From UBA1426 sp052034085 (GTDB taxonomy: Bacteria; Bacillota; Clostridia; Peptostreptococcales; Anaerovoracaceae), in NCBI GenBank assembly GCA_052034085.1, contig JBPOJA010000001.1, positions 1 through 61,069 of the forward strand: a stretch of 61,069 bases of DNA, read 5' to 3'. Positions 45,107 through 54,473 of this stretch are shown in pieces (the stretch's first letter is position 1; each line of letters starts with the position of its first letter). The notes beneath the pieces are model-generated. The model was not told where the DNA came from, ran no database searches, and was given only the letters and a program-made list of their open reading frames with translations. A program made the translations under genes and the position numbers.

Positions 45107-46114
45107 ATGGAAGATAAAAAATTACTGGAAATAAAAGATCTGAAGGTGTCATTTTTCACTCCGGCAGGTGAGGTAAAAGCCGTGGGAGGGATTACCTATG
45201 ATCTCAAATACGGAGAAGTAATGGGAATCGTGGGCGAGTCCGGAAGCGGAAAGAGCGTGGAAGCTTATTCCATCATGGGACTTTTGCAGAGCCCCGGGAA
45301 AGTGGTTGGTGGCTCTATTACTTTTGATGGTGAGGACGTGCTGAAAAAGAATGACAAGGAAATGCAGGAGTTTCGCGGAAACAGTGTCAGCATGATCTTC
45401 CAGAACCCCATGACCTGCTTAAATCCCGTGTACACAATAGGCAATCAGCTGATTGAAGCCGTAAGAGTCCACAAGAAAATCAGCAAGAAGGAAGCCAGGG
45501 CCAAAGCGATTGAAATGCTCAAGCTGGTTGGCATCAATAATCCAGAAAAGCGCATGGAGCAGTATCCCCATGAGTTTTCGGGAGGAATGAGACAGAGGGT
45601 CATGATAGCTATGGGCCTTATATGTAACCCCAAGATGCTGATTGCCGACGAGCCTACCACAGCTTTGGATGTAACCATCCAGGCTCAGATAATCGAGCTC
45701 ATGAAGGAAATACAGGAAAAAACCCAGATGGCCATTATATTCATTACCCATAATCTGGGAGTGGTGGCAGAGATATGCGACCGGGTTTCGGTAATGTATG
45801 CAGGAAAGATTGTTGAGCAGGGAAAGGTTGAGGATATTTTCTATAATCCCAGACATCCTTATACAGTAGGCCTGCTCAATTCCATGCCCAGGGTGGATGC
45901 GGAAGAGTACGAAAGGCTTATCCCCATTGAAGGGACACCTGTCGACATGCTCAATCCGCCCGAGGGCTGTCATTTCGGGCCCCGGTGCGAGCATTGTATG
46001 AAGATCTGCCTCAGAGCGGAACCCCCCTTAATAGATTTAGGCGACGGGCATACAGCTACCTGCTGGCTGCTTTCGGAAGCCATGAAGGAAAGGGGGAAGT
46101 CCAATGAGCAATGA
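45107..46114 (+). CDS. oppD: Oligopeptide ABC transporter ATPase D
   Basis: First ATPase subunit. Walker A GESGSGKS (about 43-50), signature FSGGMRQRVMIAMGL, Walker B MLIADEPTTALDVT, switch His in FITHNLG. The C-terminal extension has the Cys-rich PPEGCHFGPRCEHCMKIC segment, seen in OppD/DppD proteins where it can hold an iron-sulphur cluster. It overlaps oppF by 11 bases. Works as a heterodimer with OppF. Confidence 0.95.
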   Translation: MEDKKLLEIKDLKVSFFTPAGEVKAVGGITYDLKYGEVMGIVGESGSGKSVEAYSIMGLLQSPGKVVGGSITFDGEDVLKKNDKEMQEFRGNSVSMIFQNPMTCLNPVYTIGNQLIEAVRVHKKISKKEARAKAIEMLKLVGINNPEKRMEQYPHEFSGGMRQRVMIAMGLICNPKMLIADEPTTALDVTIQAQIIELMKEIQEKTQMAIIFITHNLGVVAEICDRVSVMYAGKIVEQGKVEDIFYNPRHPYTVGLLNSMPRVDAEEYERLIPIEGTPVDMLNPPEGCHFGPRCEHCMKICLRAEPPLIDLGDGHTATCWLLSEAMKERGKSNEQ

Positions 46115-47063
46115 ACTGCTTAGAGTTGAAAATTTAAAAAAATATTTCCCCGTAAAAACGGGTTTTATGAAATACAATTACGTACAGGCTGTTGAAAAGG
46201 CCAATTTCTACATTGAAAAAGGAGAAACCCTTGGTCTGGTGGGAGAGTCAGGCTGCGGGAAAACCACTCTGGGTCGCACTATTTTAAGGCTTTATGAGCC
46301 TACAGAAGGTAAAATTTTCTATGAAGGTAAAGACATAACCAATGTGAAAATGCATCCCTATCGCCGCAAAATGCAGATTATTTTCCAGGATCCTTCCGGT
46401 TCCCTGGATCCCAGAATGACCGTAGGCGAAATTATTGGAGAGGCCATAGACATACATAAACTGGCTAAAAGTAGAAGGGAGAGGAATGATAAGATTCACG
46501 ACCTGCTTGTGCGGGTTGGATTGAACAGCGAACACTCCAACAGATATCCCCACGAATTTTCAGGCGGACAGCAGCAGCGCATAGGGATAGCCAGAGCCCT
46601 GGCGGTTGAACCTGAATTCATCGTATGCGATGAGCCCGTTTCTGCTCTTGACGTTTCTATTCAGTCACAGATCGTCAATATGCTCGAAGACATGCAGAAA
46701 GATCTTGGTTTGACCTATTTGTTTATAGCTCATGATCTGTCGGTTGTCAGACATATTTCCAACAGGATAGGCGTTATGTATCTGGGCGACATGGTGGAGC
46801 TGGCTAAAAGCAATGTTCTGCATAAAAACCCCTTACACCCCTATACGAAGACTTTGCTTTCGGCTGTACCTATTCCAGATCCTGAAAAGAGCAGGGCAAG
46901 AAAACGCATAATTCTGGAGGGAGATATTCCAAGCCCCATGCATCCCCCTGCAGGATGCAGATTCCACACACGCTGTCCCATCGCCGTGGACCGGTGCAGG
47001 ACAGAAATACCGGAGTGGAGAGAAATTGATCTTGGGCATTACGTGGCCTGCCATCTGGTTTAA
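46104..47063 (+). CDS. oppF: Oligopeptide ABC transporter ATPase F
   Basis: Second ATPase subunit. Walker A GESGCGKT (about 44-51), signature FSGGQQQRIGIARAL, Walker B FIVCDEPVSALDVS, switch His in FIAHDLSV. The C-terminus carries the PPAGCRFHTRCPIAVDRC motif. The ATG follows a GGGGGAAG site inside oppD. Last gene before the separately promoted binding-protein gene. Confidence 0.95.
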   Translation: MSNELLRVENLKKYFPVKTGFMKYNYVQAVEKANFYIEKGETLGLVGESGCGKTTLGRTILRLYEPTEGKIFYEGKDITNVKMHPYRRKMQIIFQDPSGSLDPRMTVGEIIGEAIDIHKLAKSRRERNDKIHDLLVRVGLNSEHSNRYPHEFSGGQQQRIGIARALAVEPEFIVCDEPVSALDVSIQSQIVNMLEDMQKDLGLTYLFIAHDLSVVRHISNRIGVMYLGDMVELAKSNVLHKNPLHPYTKTLLSAVPIPDPEKSRARKRIILEGDIPSPMHPPAGCRFHTRCPIAVDRCRTEIPEWREIDLGHYVACHLV

Positions 47064-47078
47064 CATGTCAATAACAGC

Positions 47079-47107
47079 TTTACCTATGTAAAACTGTGTT
47101 GTATACT
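47079..47107 (+). promoter_or_regulatory. Separate promoter for the peptide-binding protein
   Basis: TTTACC (47079-47084), a 17-base spacer and TATACT (47102-47107), 35 bases before oppA. It would let the binding protein be made in excess over the membrane parts. Confidence 0.55.
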
Positions 47108-47141
47108 ATGGAGTAAGTTATTGTACAAGGAGGAGAAGTAT

Positions 47142-48812
47142 ATGAAGAAATTTTTAGTATTATTACTTGCATTCACCATGGTCTTCACCCTTGCTGCCTG
47201 CGGTGGCGGTGGTGGCGATGGTGGTAACGGTGGCGGCGGTGACAATGGCGGAGAAGAAGCCGGTTTGAGTTTAACCCTTTGCCTTGCTTCAGAACCCGCA
47301 ACCATCGACCCGGCATTAAACAGTGCAGTGGACGGTGCTATCATGTTGAACCACAGCTTTGAAGGCTTGATTAAGTGGATTAACGATGGAGCCGGCAATG
47401 CCAAATTAGCCCCCGGAATGGCCGAAAGCTGGGATGTAAGTGAAGACGGAACAGTATACACTTTCCATTTGAGAGACGATGCATATTGGTCCGACGGTGA
47501 GCCCGTAACTGCTCATGACTTTGAATATTCATGGAAAAGACTGGTTGATGCGGAAACAGCAGCCGACTACAGCTATATGATAGACTGCGTGCTGAACGCA
47601 CCGGAAATCATTTACGACGGAACCATGGAGCCAAAAGACCTGGCAGCGGTCGCTCTTGATGATCACACATTTGAAGTTACACTTCACACTGCAATCCCAT
47701 ACTTTGTTGAAATTGCAGCATTCCCCGCAACTTTCCCAGTAAGGCAGGACATCATTGAGGAATACGGTGATCAATGGACATTTGATCCGGATACCTATGT
47801 AAGCAACGGACCTTACAAGATGATTGAATGGAGTCACAATGCCTATATCTTAATGGCCAAGAATGACCATTATTATGATGTTGATGCTTTGATACCCGAA
47901 ACTTTGAAGTTTGCCTTGATGGATGATGACAATGCCATTCTTGCAGCTTTCAATGCTGGCGAAATCGACTACACTACCTCAGGTCAGCCGGTTGACGAAA
48001 TTCCTTCCCTGCTGGCTTCGGGACAGTTAAAGATTGCTGACTATGTTGGAACCTACTATGTATGCTTCCAGACTGAAGTAGCTCCCTTTGATAATCCGCT
48101 GGTAAGGGAAGCTTTCTCATTGGCTATAGACAGAGAATATATAACTTCTCAGATTACAAAATCAGGCCAGGTGCCTGCTGGTGGTTTCGTACCTGCTGGT
48201 GTTTATGATGCAGGCGGTCCGGGAACCAACTTCAGGGAGGTAGGCGGAGACTACTACAGTGTTAAATCTGCCGATTATGAGGCAAACTGCGAGAAAGCAA
48301 GAGTATTACTGGCAGAAGCCGGCTATCCTGACGGAGATGGATTCCCCATCGTGGAGTATCTCTACAATACCCATGATGCTCACAGAGCCATCGGCGAAGC
48401 CCTCCAGGATATGTGGCAGAATGAACTTGGTGTCCAGGTCAACCTGGCCAACCAGGATTGGGGTGTATTCCTTGAAACCAGAAAGAAAGGCGACTATGAG
48501 ATTGCACGTCACGGCTGGATTGCCGACTACAACGATCCGATTTCCTTCCTGGATATGTGGGTAACCGGCGGCGGCAACAACGATGCCCAATACAAGAACC
48601 CCGCATACGATGCTCTCATCAGAACCGCAAAATCCTCACCGGATGCTAATGTCAGAATGAAGGCTATGCATGATGCAGAAGACATTTTAATGGGTGAAGC
48701 CGTAGTAGCACCTGTTTACTTCTACACCAATCCTTATATGGTCCAACCCGATCTTAAGGGATGGTACTACACACCATTGGGCTACAGCTTCTTCGGATAT
48801 GCCTATAAATAA
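47142..48812 (+). CDS. oppA: Oligopeptide-binding lipoprotein
   Basis: Solute-binding protein family 5 (OppA/DppA), anchored by the lipobox Cys in FTLAACG after MKKFLVLLLAFTMV. A Gly-rich linker precedes SLTLCLASEPATIDPALNSA, the family start. Then follow LAPGMAESWDVSEDGTVYTF, LRDDAYWSDGEPVTAHDFEY and ISFLDMWVTGGGNN. 556 residues, normal. ATG 47142 follows AAGGAGGAGAAG. It delivers peptides to OppBCDF; the M28 peptidase at 7140 could supply them (inference). A terminator follows at 48840-48870. Confidence 0.95.
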   Translation: MKKFLVLLLAFTMVFTLAACGGGGGDGGNGGGGDNGGEEAGLSLTLCLASEPATIDPALNSAVDGAIMLNHSFEGLIKWINDGAGNAKLAPGMAESWDVSEDGTVYTFHLRDDAYWSDGEPVTAHDFEYSWKRLVDAETAADYSYMIDCVLNAPEIIYDGTMEPKDLAAVALDDHTFEVTLHTAIPYFVEIAAFPATFPVRQDIIEEYGDQWTFDPDTYVSNGPYKMIEWSHNAYILMAKNDHYYDVDALIPETLKFALMDDDNAILAAFNAGEIDYTTSGQPVDEIPSLLASGQLKIADYVGTYYVCFQTEVAPFDNPLVREAFSLAIDREYITSQITKSGQVPAGGFVPAGVYDAGGPGTNFREVGGDYYSVKSADYEANCEKARVLLAEAGYPDGDGFPIVEYLYNTHDAHRAIGEALQDMWQNELGVQVNLANQDWGVFLETRKKGDYEIARHGWIADYNDPISFLDMWVTGGGNNDAQYKNPAYDALIRTAKSSPDANVRMKAMHDAEDILMGEAVVAPVYFYTNPYMVQPDLKGWYYTPLGYSFFGYAYK

Positions 48813-48839
48813 GCAGCAAAAAGACTTATAAACTATTTA

Positions 48840-48870
48840 TAAAGCAGCGGCTTCAGCAACCGCTGCTTTA
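48840..48870 (+). terminator. Terminator of the oligopeptide operon
   Basis: TAAAGCAGCGG (48840-48850) pairs with CCGCTGCTTTA (48860-48870), loop CTTCAGCAA. The 11-bp stem is perfect and is followed by TATATTAT. Confidence 0.75.
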
Positions 48871-48918
48871 TATATTATCAGAGATAATACAATTTAAATG
48901 AGAACAAATGAAGATTTA

Positions 48919-50037
48919 TCAAATTACTGACTGTTCAGTTTCTTTATCAAAAATATGTATGCTGTCTGAGTCCATCAACAATTCTAATCTGTCGCCCGCA
49001 GCAATTGTATTCGTATATGGAGCTTTGCAAATTAAGTCATGGCCTTGAAAAGTCGAATATATATACGTTTCGGATCCCATCATCTCAACCAGGTCTACAA
49101 CAACTTCTATAGAATTATGATCAGCAGACTGATTTGCAGCTGCTTTGTTTAAATGCAGGTTTTCCGGTCGTATACCGATTATTACATCTTTATTCTCTAG
49201 AGCCGATATTTTATTTGATGGGAATCGTGCTTGCGGGATTGACAAAAAAACATCTTTAATCTGAAAAGCATAATTATCAGACTGATTTTGCCGGACAACT
49301 TTGCCGTTTATGAAATTCATCGGAGGCGTTCCGATAAAGCTGGCAACAAATAGATTTTTCGGTGAATTATACAGGTTTTGGGGTGTATCCACCTGCATTA
49401 TGCAACCTTGATTCATAACTACAATTCTGTCACCCATGGTTATAGCTTCTGTCTGATCGTGAGTAACATAGACAAAAGTTGCATTCAGATTGCTATGTAA
49501 TTTAGATAATTCTGCTCTCATAGAAGCACGTAGCTTTGCATCCAGATTGCTAAGAGGCTCATCCAGTAAAAAAACATCCGGATTCCTTACCATCGCCCTG
49601 CCTAAGGCTACACGCTGTCTTTGTCCACCGGAAAGAGCCTTTGGTTTTCTGTTCAGAAGATGCTCTATATCAAGAACCTTCGCAGCCTCATGTACTTTGC
49701 GGTCAATAATATCTTTTGGCATTTTTGCCAGCTTCAGGCTGAAAGACATATTTTTGTATACCGTCATGTGAGGGTATAGTGCATAGTGTTGAAAAACCAT
49801 TGCTATGTTTCTGTCTTTTGGTGCAACGTCATTTACAAATCTGTCTCCTATGTAGAGTTTACCTACCGTTATTTCTTCCAGACCCGCAATCATTCTTAAA
49901 ACTGTGGACTTGCCGCATCCAGAGGGCCCGACAAGGATGATAAATTCTTTATCATAAATTGTTAAATCGAAATTGCGTACGGCCTCAACGCCCCCCGGGT
50001 AGGTTTTCCCAATGTTCTCCAGAATAATTCCTGCCAT
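48919..50037 (-). CDS. MsmK/UgpC-type sugar ABC transporter ATPase
   Basis: Energy-coupling ATPase of carbohydrate importers of the MalK class. Walker A GPSGCGKST (about 37-45), signature LSGGQRQRVALGRAMV, Walker B VFLLDEPLSNLDAKLR, switch His YVTHDQTEA. It is followed by the C-terminal TOBE/OB regulatory domain (DVIIGIRPENLHLNK). 372 residues, normal. The locus's binding protein and two permeases (55890-58962) lack an ATPase of their own, so this gene on the opposite arm very likely completes the transporter. Last gene of the GntR-headed arm. Confidence 0.93.
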   Translation of the reverse strand: MAGIILENIGKTYPGGVEAVRNFDLTIYDKEFIILVGPSGCGKSTVLRMIAGLEEITVGKLYIGDRFVNDVAPKDRNIAMVFQHYALYPHMTVYKNMSFSLKLAKMPKDIIDRKVHEAAKVLDIEHLLNRKPKALSGGQRQRVALGRAMVRNPDVFLLDEPLSNLDAKLRASMRAELSKLHSNLNATFVYVTHDQTEAITMGDRIVVMNQGCIMQVDTPQNLYNSPKNLFVASFIGTPPMNFINGKVVRQNQSDNYAFQIKDVFLSIPQARFPSNKISALENKDVIIGIRPENLHLNKAAANQSADHNSIEVVVDLVEMMGSETYIYSTFQGHDLICKAPYTNTIAAGDRLELLMDSDSIHIFDKETEQSVI

Positions 50038-50057
50038 AATTCAGCCTCCAAATCCAT

Positions 50058-51020
50058 TTATTGAGATTCATTATATACTAATAATCTTCCACGTCGTATA
50101 CACTCTTCAACTTCAGGGAGAGTGGGGCATTTTGAAGTTCCCCCTAAACGAGTCGTGGACAATGCTCCTGCAGCATTACCATATTTCAAGCAGTCAGGGA
50201 TTTCAAGACCGTTGAGATAAGCATAAAGAAATCCTGCATTGAAACTGTCTCCTGCACCTGTGGTATCGGAAACTTCAACATCGTATGTGGCATGGGAAAA
50301 AGTCTTTTCACCATGGTAAGCAACAGCACCTTTTGCACCCTGCTTGACAACAAGAATACCATCTTTCATGAGAGCATAAATTTTTAAGGCAGCCTTGTTG
50401 ACATCCTTATCATCTCCTATACCACAGGTTTCGCTTTCATTAGGTAAAAACACATCCACAAATGGAAGCACTTCGAAAATACCATCATTCCACTCCTGAG
50501 ATTCCTGCCACCCCGCATCCAGGGAAAATGACATTCCGTTTGCCTTTGCTTCCTTTAGAAAATAGGGGAGCTCTTTTGCCAGATTTGTCTGTAAGAAATA
50601 TGATCCTATGTGAATATGTTTTGAAATTTTCCATATTGATTCAGGGATATCCTTAATAGTCAGTTTATCAATTGTATCACCCAGATAAGTTGCAAGAGCA
50701 CGGTCCCGTCCATAGCTCAAAGAAACTGTGAGCCCCGTATGTAAAGATTTTTCCTGATATACATAAGTGGTATCAATATTATATCGTCTTAAGTATTCCA
50801 TGCAGGTATTACCCCATACGTCTTTGCCCACATATCCAACGAATCCCGTGTTCAGCCCCAGGGATGACATAACACAGGCGCAAATTGCCGTAGAACTGCC
50901 AAGTTGCAGATTTGCATTTTCGCACAATATTTCCTGACCCAACACAGGGAAATTATTCAAGCCATGTAAAATCAGATCCGCATTTAGTTCGCCTATGGCG
51001 ATAACATCCATTTTTTTCAA
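50058..51020 (-). CDS. PfkB-family sugar kinase
   Basis: Ribokinase/PfkB-type kinase. N-terminal motif IGELNADLILHG and QLGSSTAICACVMSSLG; C-terminal signature VSDTTGAGDSFNAGFLYAYL, whose second Asp is the catalytic base. 320 residues, normal. The start is TTG 51020, 8 bases after AAGGAGC; ATG 51011 is the alternative. In this locus it could phosphorylate tagatose 6-phosphate to the 1,6-bisphosphate (as LacC/AgaZ-type pathways need), but substrate cannot be read from sequence and fructose- or amino-sugar kinases look alike. It is 12 bases after the SIS gene. Confidence 0.9.
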   Translation of the reverse strand: MKKMDVIAIGELNADLILHGLNNFPVLGQEILCENANLQLGSSTAICACVMSSLGLNTGFVGYVGKDVWGNTCMEYLRRYNIDTTYVYQEKSLHTGLTVSLSYGRDRALATYLGDTIDKLTIKDIPESIWKISKHIHIGSYFLQTNLAKELPYFLKEAKANGMSFSLDAGWQESQEWNDGIFEVLPFVDVFLPNESETCGIGDDKDVNKAALKIYALMKDGILVVKQGAKGAVAYHGEKTFSHATYDVEVSDTTGAGDSFNAGFLYAYLNGLEIPDCLKYGNAAGALSTTRLGGTSKCPTLPEVEECIRRGRLLVYNESQ

Positions 51021-51032
51021 TATATCTGCTCC

Positions 51033-52067
51033 TTAAAAAGAAACCCAGGCATCCAGTCCATCAGGGGCATCAGGGTTGACTCCTGTGATAATTGCTTTGT
51101 GGTAAGATACGAGCTGACAAATTAAAATCAAAGGCAGGCCTTTTGAAATATGATTTAGCCTGCGTCCAAAAAGAATGAAATTAACTCCTGTATTGCGAAA
51201 TTCAACATCTGTTAGGGCAACAATATGCGAAGTTTTTTTAGTCATATCATTTAAAAAATCCTGCTCATATTTGTCTGATGGGCCCAAAGCAGCTATAATT
51301 AAAGTTTTGTCATCGAACAGAACTACCGGCCCATGCCGGGCATCAAGCAAATTATAATGATTGGATGGAAGCTGACATATTTCCTTGAATGCAAGAGCTC
51401 CTTCTTCTGCTATACCTGATATCTCCGAATCAGCCAGAATTACTACATTTGACCAGTCTTTCTCTGCAACTTTTTTTAAGATATCTTCTATTTCCTTTAT
51501 ATATCCATCACCATTATCAATAATATAATCCAAATCTGCCAGTAACTCCATATCGTTTGTAATATTTGCGATAATATAGGCAAATGAGTAGTAAAAACAG
51601 GATACGGTTCTGGTTTGACAAATACTATGGTCGAAAGCCCAGGGAAAGTCCAAATTCAAATCTGACAACAGTGAAAGCGGTGAATCTTTTTTGCATGTAA
51701 AGGAAATCAGAGTAAATTTTTTATTTCGATTTTTTAGCAATTCTATTGTCAATAAGATTTCACTGGTGCTCCCTGATCTTGATACTGCAAGAATTAACGC
51801 ATTATCGAACAGTTGATCGTAACGACTGTAATGGAGCAACATGTCTCCTGCGGCTATTGCGACAGAGGGAAGCCCTGTTTTCATATATGTCATTCTGGCA
51901 AAGGATTTCGCCAGACAGTAAGAGGAGCCGCTTCCGAGCACTATGAAAGATGAGAACTTCTCCGTTTCAAGCAGGTCGACAATAGCATGCATTTTTTCGT
52001 TCAGATAAATTTTCGTCTGCCTCATAGATTTGTACTGCTCAAGTATTTCCGTATAAGTCAGGCTCAT
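51033..52067 (-). CDS. SIS-domain sugar-phosphate isomerase/deaminase (AgaS-like)
   Basis: Two SIS domains. The first shows VLGSGSSYCLAKSFA and AVSRSGSTSEILLTIELLK, the phosphosugar-binding Ser/Thr loops; the second shows DSEISGIAEEGALAFKEICQ and LDARHGPVVLFDD. These match AgaS and the isomerase half of GlmS, which interconvert ketose and aldose 6-phosphates, with loss of ammonia when the sugar is an amino sugar. 344 residues, somewhat shorter than AgaS. ATG follows an AGGAGGA site. Next to GatZ-like and PfkB genes, the likely reaction is galactosamine 6-phosphate to tagatose 6-phosphate (inference). Confidence 0.85.
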   Translation of the reverse strand: MSLTYTEILEQYKSMRQTKIYLNEKMHAIVDLLETEKFSSFIVLGSGSSYCLAKSFARMTYMKTGLPSVAIAAGDMLLHYSRYDQLFDNALILAVSRSGSTSEILLTIELLKNRNKKFTLISFTCKKDSPLSLLSDLNLDFPWAFDHSICQTRTVSCFYYSFAYIIANITNDMELLADLDYIIDNGDGYIKEIEDILKKVAEKDWSNVVILADSEISGIAEEGALAFKEICQLPSNHYNLLDARHGPVVLFDDKTLIIAALGPSDKYEQDFLNDMTKKTSHIVALTDVEFRNTGVNFILFGRRLNHISKGLPLILICQLVSYHKAIITGVNPDAPDGLDAWVSF

Positions 52068-52089
52068 TTAATATCCTCCTTTTTTAGTT

Positions 52090-52104
52090 AATCGTTAGAC
52101 GATT
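52090..52104. promoter_or_regulatory. Small inverted repeat before the SIS gene
   Basis: AATCGT-TAG-ACGATT lies in the 76-base gap between the GatZ-like and SIS genes. It may mark a separate regulatory or processing site in the operon; weak evidence. Confidence 0.3.
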
Positions 52105-52143
52105 TGTATTTGTTCATTGAATGACCTATCGTTTGCTCTCATG

Positions 52144-53433
52144 CTAAAAAAGATAATCGTTCAAAACTGTGCATATTTTATCAATTATTAAGTTGCCAGG
52201 TTCAGGATTTAAAGTATTTAGTCGGATTTTTTTATACTGGTCAGGTAAAAACTGTCGTAATAATCCTAATGGGATATCAATGTTCGACAAGTTTTTCAGT
52301 AGAATATTTTCTGCTGTTTTTACTTCGGGTATGCCTAAATAATATCTGCTTCTGTCCGACAGGCCGAAGATACGGTTCAGAGAAAGTGTTGATTCCGACC
52401 CTTCAAAATAGGTCTCCCAATGTTTGGGATTCCTGCGCATTACCTGCTCCAGTGTTTCTATGTAATGGGATTGTTTTTCCGGCATATCGGCGAAAATAAT
52501 TTTTTCTATTGCTTGTAATGCATAAAGTCCTTCACGCAGAGCGAAGGTTAATGCGGGTCCGACTTTAAGAATTGCTATACCATCCTCTACCATATTCTTT
52601 AGGGAATCAGGATTTTGATAATCGGTGGAATGCCCCTCAAACACAAGTTGCGGGTAGTTCCGAAGTGCATGTGATAAGTGTGTCGCTGCTTCATGGCTAT
52701 AATCCATAATGAAATCGTTGCCAAATTCCACACCGGGTTGCACAACAACGGCAATAACCCTTTCCCAGGCATCTTCAAGCCCTTTATTAAAAAAAGCTGT
52801 TTTAAAATATGATACTGTCTCGTGAAAGCTTTCCGGCGTTGTTATTGACAATGATTCTTCAGTGCTATGAGAGCCTCCTGCGACAGGAACTTCGCTTCCC
52901 ACAACGTAAATAGGCCGTATGGCTTCAGGATTATTTTCATGCAATGCGCTGAAAGCCTGTTCGCATGCCGCAGCCAGTTGTGCAGCCCGTTCTGCTATCG
53001 TAAAGGTGTCGAATATTTCAATTTTATCATCTGCCAGCAGCATACTTGCATCAAGATGAATCTTGGAAAAACCTGCAGTTACAAAATCGCTGACTAGTGT
53101 TATGGCTTTGGCCATAGCAACTCCAGCATTTTCATTTTGCCAGGCAATGGGTCCCAAATGATCCCCTCCCAAAAATATGGAAGTAACGGGGAAATCATTT
53201 TCTGTCGCACGATGGTGAATGTAGTCTATCATTTTTTGCGGGGTCATGCCGGTATATCCGCCGAACTGGTTTACTTGATTTGCCGTGAACTCCAAAAGCA
53301 ATGGCCTGTTATTCTTTTTGGCCCAACGCATTCCGGCATCAACAACCCATTCGTTGGCACTGCAAAGAGAGGGCAGGCCGACTGGATGACCATGTGATTC
53401 GCTTTTTAGAAATTCCTGAATAGGGTGGTTCAT
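52144..53433 (-). CDS. gatZ: GatZ/KbaZ-like tagatose-bisphosphate aldolase subunit
   Basis: Family of the non-catalytic chaperone-like subunit of class II tagatose-1,6-bisphosphate aldolase. Markers: LLLEFTANQVNQFGGYTGMTP, SIFLGGDHLGPIAWQNE, KIHLDASMLLADD and VFEGHSTDYQNPDSL, then LKVGPALTFALREGLYAL. ATG 53433 is used: GAGGTG stands before it, and a longer start would lie inside the gntR gene. 429 residues, normal. No GatY/KbaY catalytic partner is seen in the window. Either it lies elsewhere or this protein acts alone. It follows gntR by 19 bases. Confidence 0.9.
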   Translation of the reverse strand: MNHPIQEFLKSESHGHPVGLPSLCSANEWVVDAGMRWAKKNNRPLLLEFTANQVNQFGGYTGMTPQKMIDYIHHRATENDFPVTSIFLGGDHLGPIAWQNENAGVAMAKAITLVSDFVTAGFSKIHLDASMLLADDKIEIFDTFTIAERAAQLAAACEQAFSALHENNPEAIRPIYVVGSEVPVAGGSHSTEESLSITTPESFHETVSYFKTAFFNKGLEDAWERVIAVVVQPGVEFGNDFIMDYSHEAATHLSHALRNYPQLVFEGHSTDYQNPDSLKNMVEDGIAILKVGPALTFALREGLYALQAIEKIIFADMPEKQSHYIETLEQVMRRNPKHWETYFEGSESTLSLNRIFGLSDRSRYYLGIPEVKTAENILLKNLSNIDIPLGLLRQFLPDQYKKIRLNTLNPEPGNLIIDKICTVLNDYLF

Positions 53434-53452
53434 TTTGGCACCTCGATAGTTT

Positions 53453-54187
53453 TTATTTGAGTTCAACCGTATAAGTGAAAAAATCTCCACGAACAATGGA
53501 ACTGCAATATTCAATTATAGTTGTATCCGCATATGTTATACGCTCTAAATGCATGGCGGGAATACCCACGCTCAGTCCCATATGTTCCGCCTCTGATTTG
53601 CGGATGACTGTGGCGCGAAATTTTTCTATTACTCTGTCCGGGAAAACTCCTCTCATTCTCATTGATGTATAAAGACCATTTTCTTGTATTGTTTTTTCAG
53701 TCATGTCCGGGAACAAGTAGACAGGGATATAAGAAGTCTCAATTGTATAGGGAGTCAAATCAACCAATCTCAATCTGGTAAGCTGAAAAATTTTGTCTTC
53801 TGCTTTTATTTCGAGGCGTTTGGCTATATCTTCCGTAGCGCTGATTTTTGTAAAATGAATAATGCGAACATGTTCATTCATTCCGTGCTGTTTGAGAACT
53901 TCACTGAAAGAATAAAACTTGGACAGACGCTGCTCCATAGAGATATTCGTCACAAATGTTCCTTTCCCCTGTTTTCGAATGAGATGCCCGGATAATTCCA
54001 GTTCCTCCAAAGCCTTTCTCACTGTAATCCGGCTTACATTGTACATGGTACATAATTCGTTCTCAGAAGGAATCTTCTCTCCCGGCAACCATTGCTTTGA
54101 AACAATCTGCTTCAACAGATTCTCTTTCAATTGATAATAGAGCGAAACAGGGCCATTCTTAGTGATATCCCTTCTAACATCAATCAT
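53453..54187 (-). CDS. GntR-family (HutC/UTRA) repressor
   Basis: Transcription regulator. The N-terminal winged helix (about 10-75) reads PVSLYYQLKENLLKQIVSKQ, then GEKIPSENELCTMYNVSRIT and VRKALEELE. A UTRA ligand-binding domain (about 95-240) includes LTRLRLVDLTPYTIETSYIP and follows the HutC pattern. Such proteins usually leave DNA on binding a sugar phosphate. It heads the left arm and its own promoter is followed by repeated TTATAACATTATAAC-type sites; the right arm shows the same layout. So it most likely represses both arms, itself included. ATG follows AGGAGA. Confidence 0.93.
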   Translation of the reverse strand: MIDVRRDITKNGPVSLYYQLKENLLKQIVSKQWLPGEKIPSENELCTMYNVSRITVRKALEELELSGHLIRKQGKGTFVTNISMEQRLSKFYSFSEVLKQHGMNEHVRIIHFTKISATEDIAKRLEIKAEDKIFQLTRLRLVDLTPYTIETSYIPVYLFPDMTEKTIQENGLYTSMRMRGVFPDRVIEKFRATVIRKSEAEHMGLSVGIPAMHLERITYADTTIIEYCSSIVRGDFFTYTVELK

Positions 54188-54216
54188 TTATACAAATCTC
54201 CTAACTTGTACTATGT

Positions 54217-54285
54217 TTATAACATTATAACATTATAACAACATAACATTTGTGAACATTGTATCATACCTGTTTTAAAATGCAA
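54217..54285 (-). promoter_or_regulatory. gntR promoter with operator repeats
   Basis: On the minus strand TTGCAT (54285-54280), a 16-base spacer and TACAAT (54263-54258). Just downstream, at 54217-54247, the plus strand reads three overlapping copies of ATAACAT/TATAACATTATAAC. Binding there would block the promoter, fitting autoregulation by the GntR protein. Confidence 0.6.
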
Positions 54286-54357
54286 TATATGTTTTTGCCC
54301 AAGATATACCGGGGATATGCTGATCCAGGTCAACTGTTCTGAATTTATTTTAAAAAA

Positions 54358-54413
54358 TTGACATTACAATGTGATTATGGTAATCTTGTTATGACATTAT
54401 GACAATATAACAA
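54358..54413 (+). promoter_or_regulatory. Promoter and operator of the GH4/sugar transport arm
   Basis: TTGACA (54358-54363), a 17-base spacer and TAATCT (54381-54386) form a strong sigma-A promoter. Overlapping the start site is TTGTTAT (54386-54392) ... ATAACAA (54407-54413), enclosing GACATTATGACAAT. The ATGACATTATGACAATATAAC stretch resembles the repeats before gntR, so it is the likely second operator. Confidence 0.65.
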
Positions 54414-54473
54414 ATAGCAATTTTTTAACAAAGTTTAAGCATTATGCCTATACATAACAGGAGGGAGGTATTA

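Noticed and set aside
54217..54247. Tandem repeats as the start of a CRISPR array
   Set aside because: The unit is about 9 bases without spacers and lies right after a promoter; an operator explains it better.
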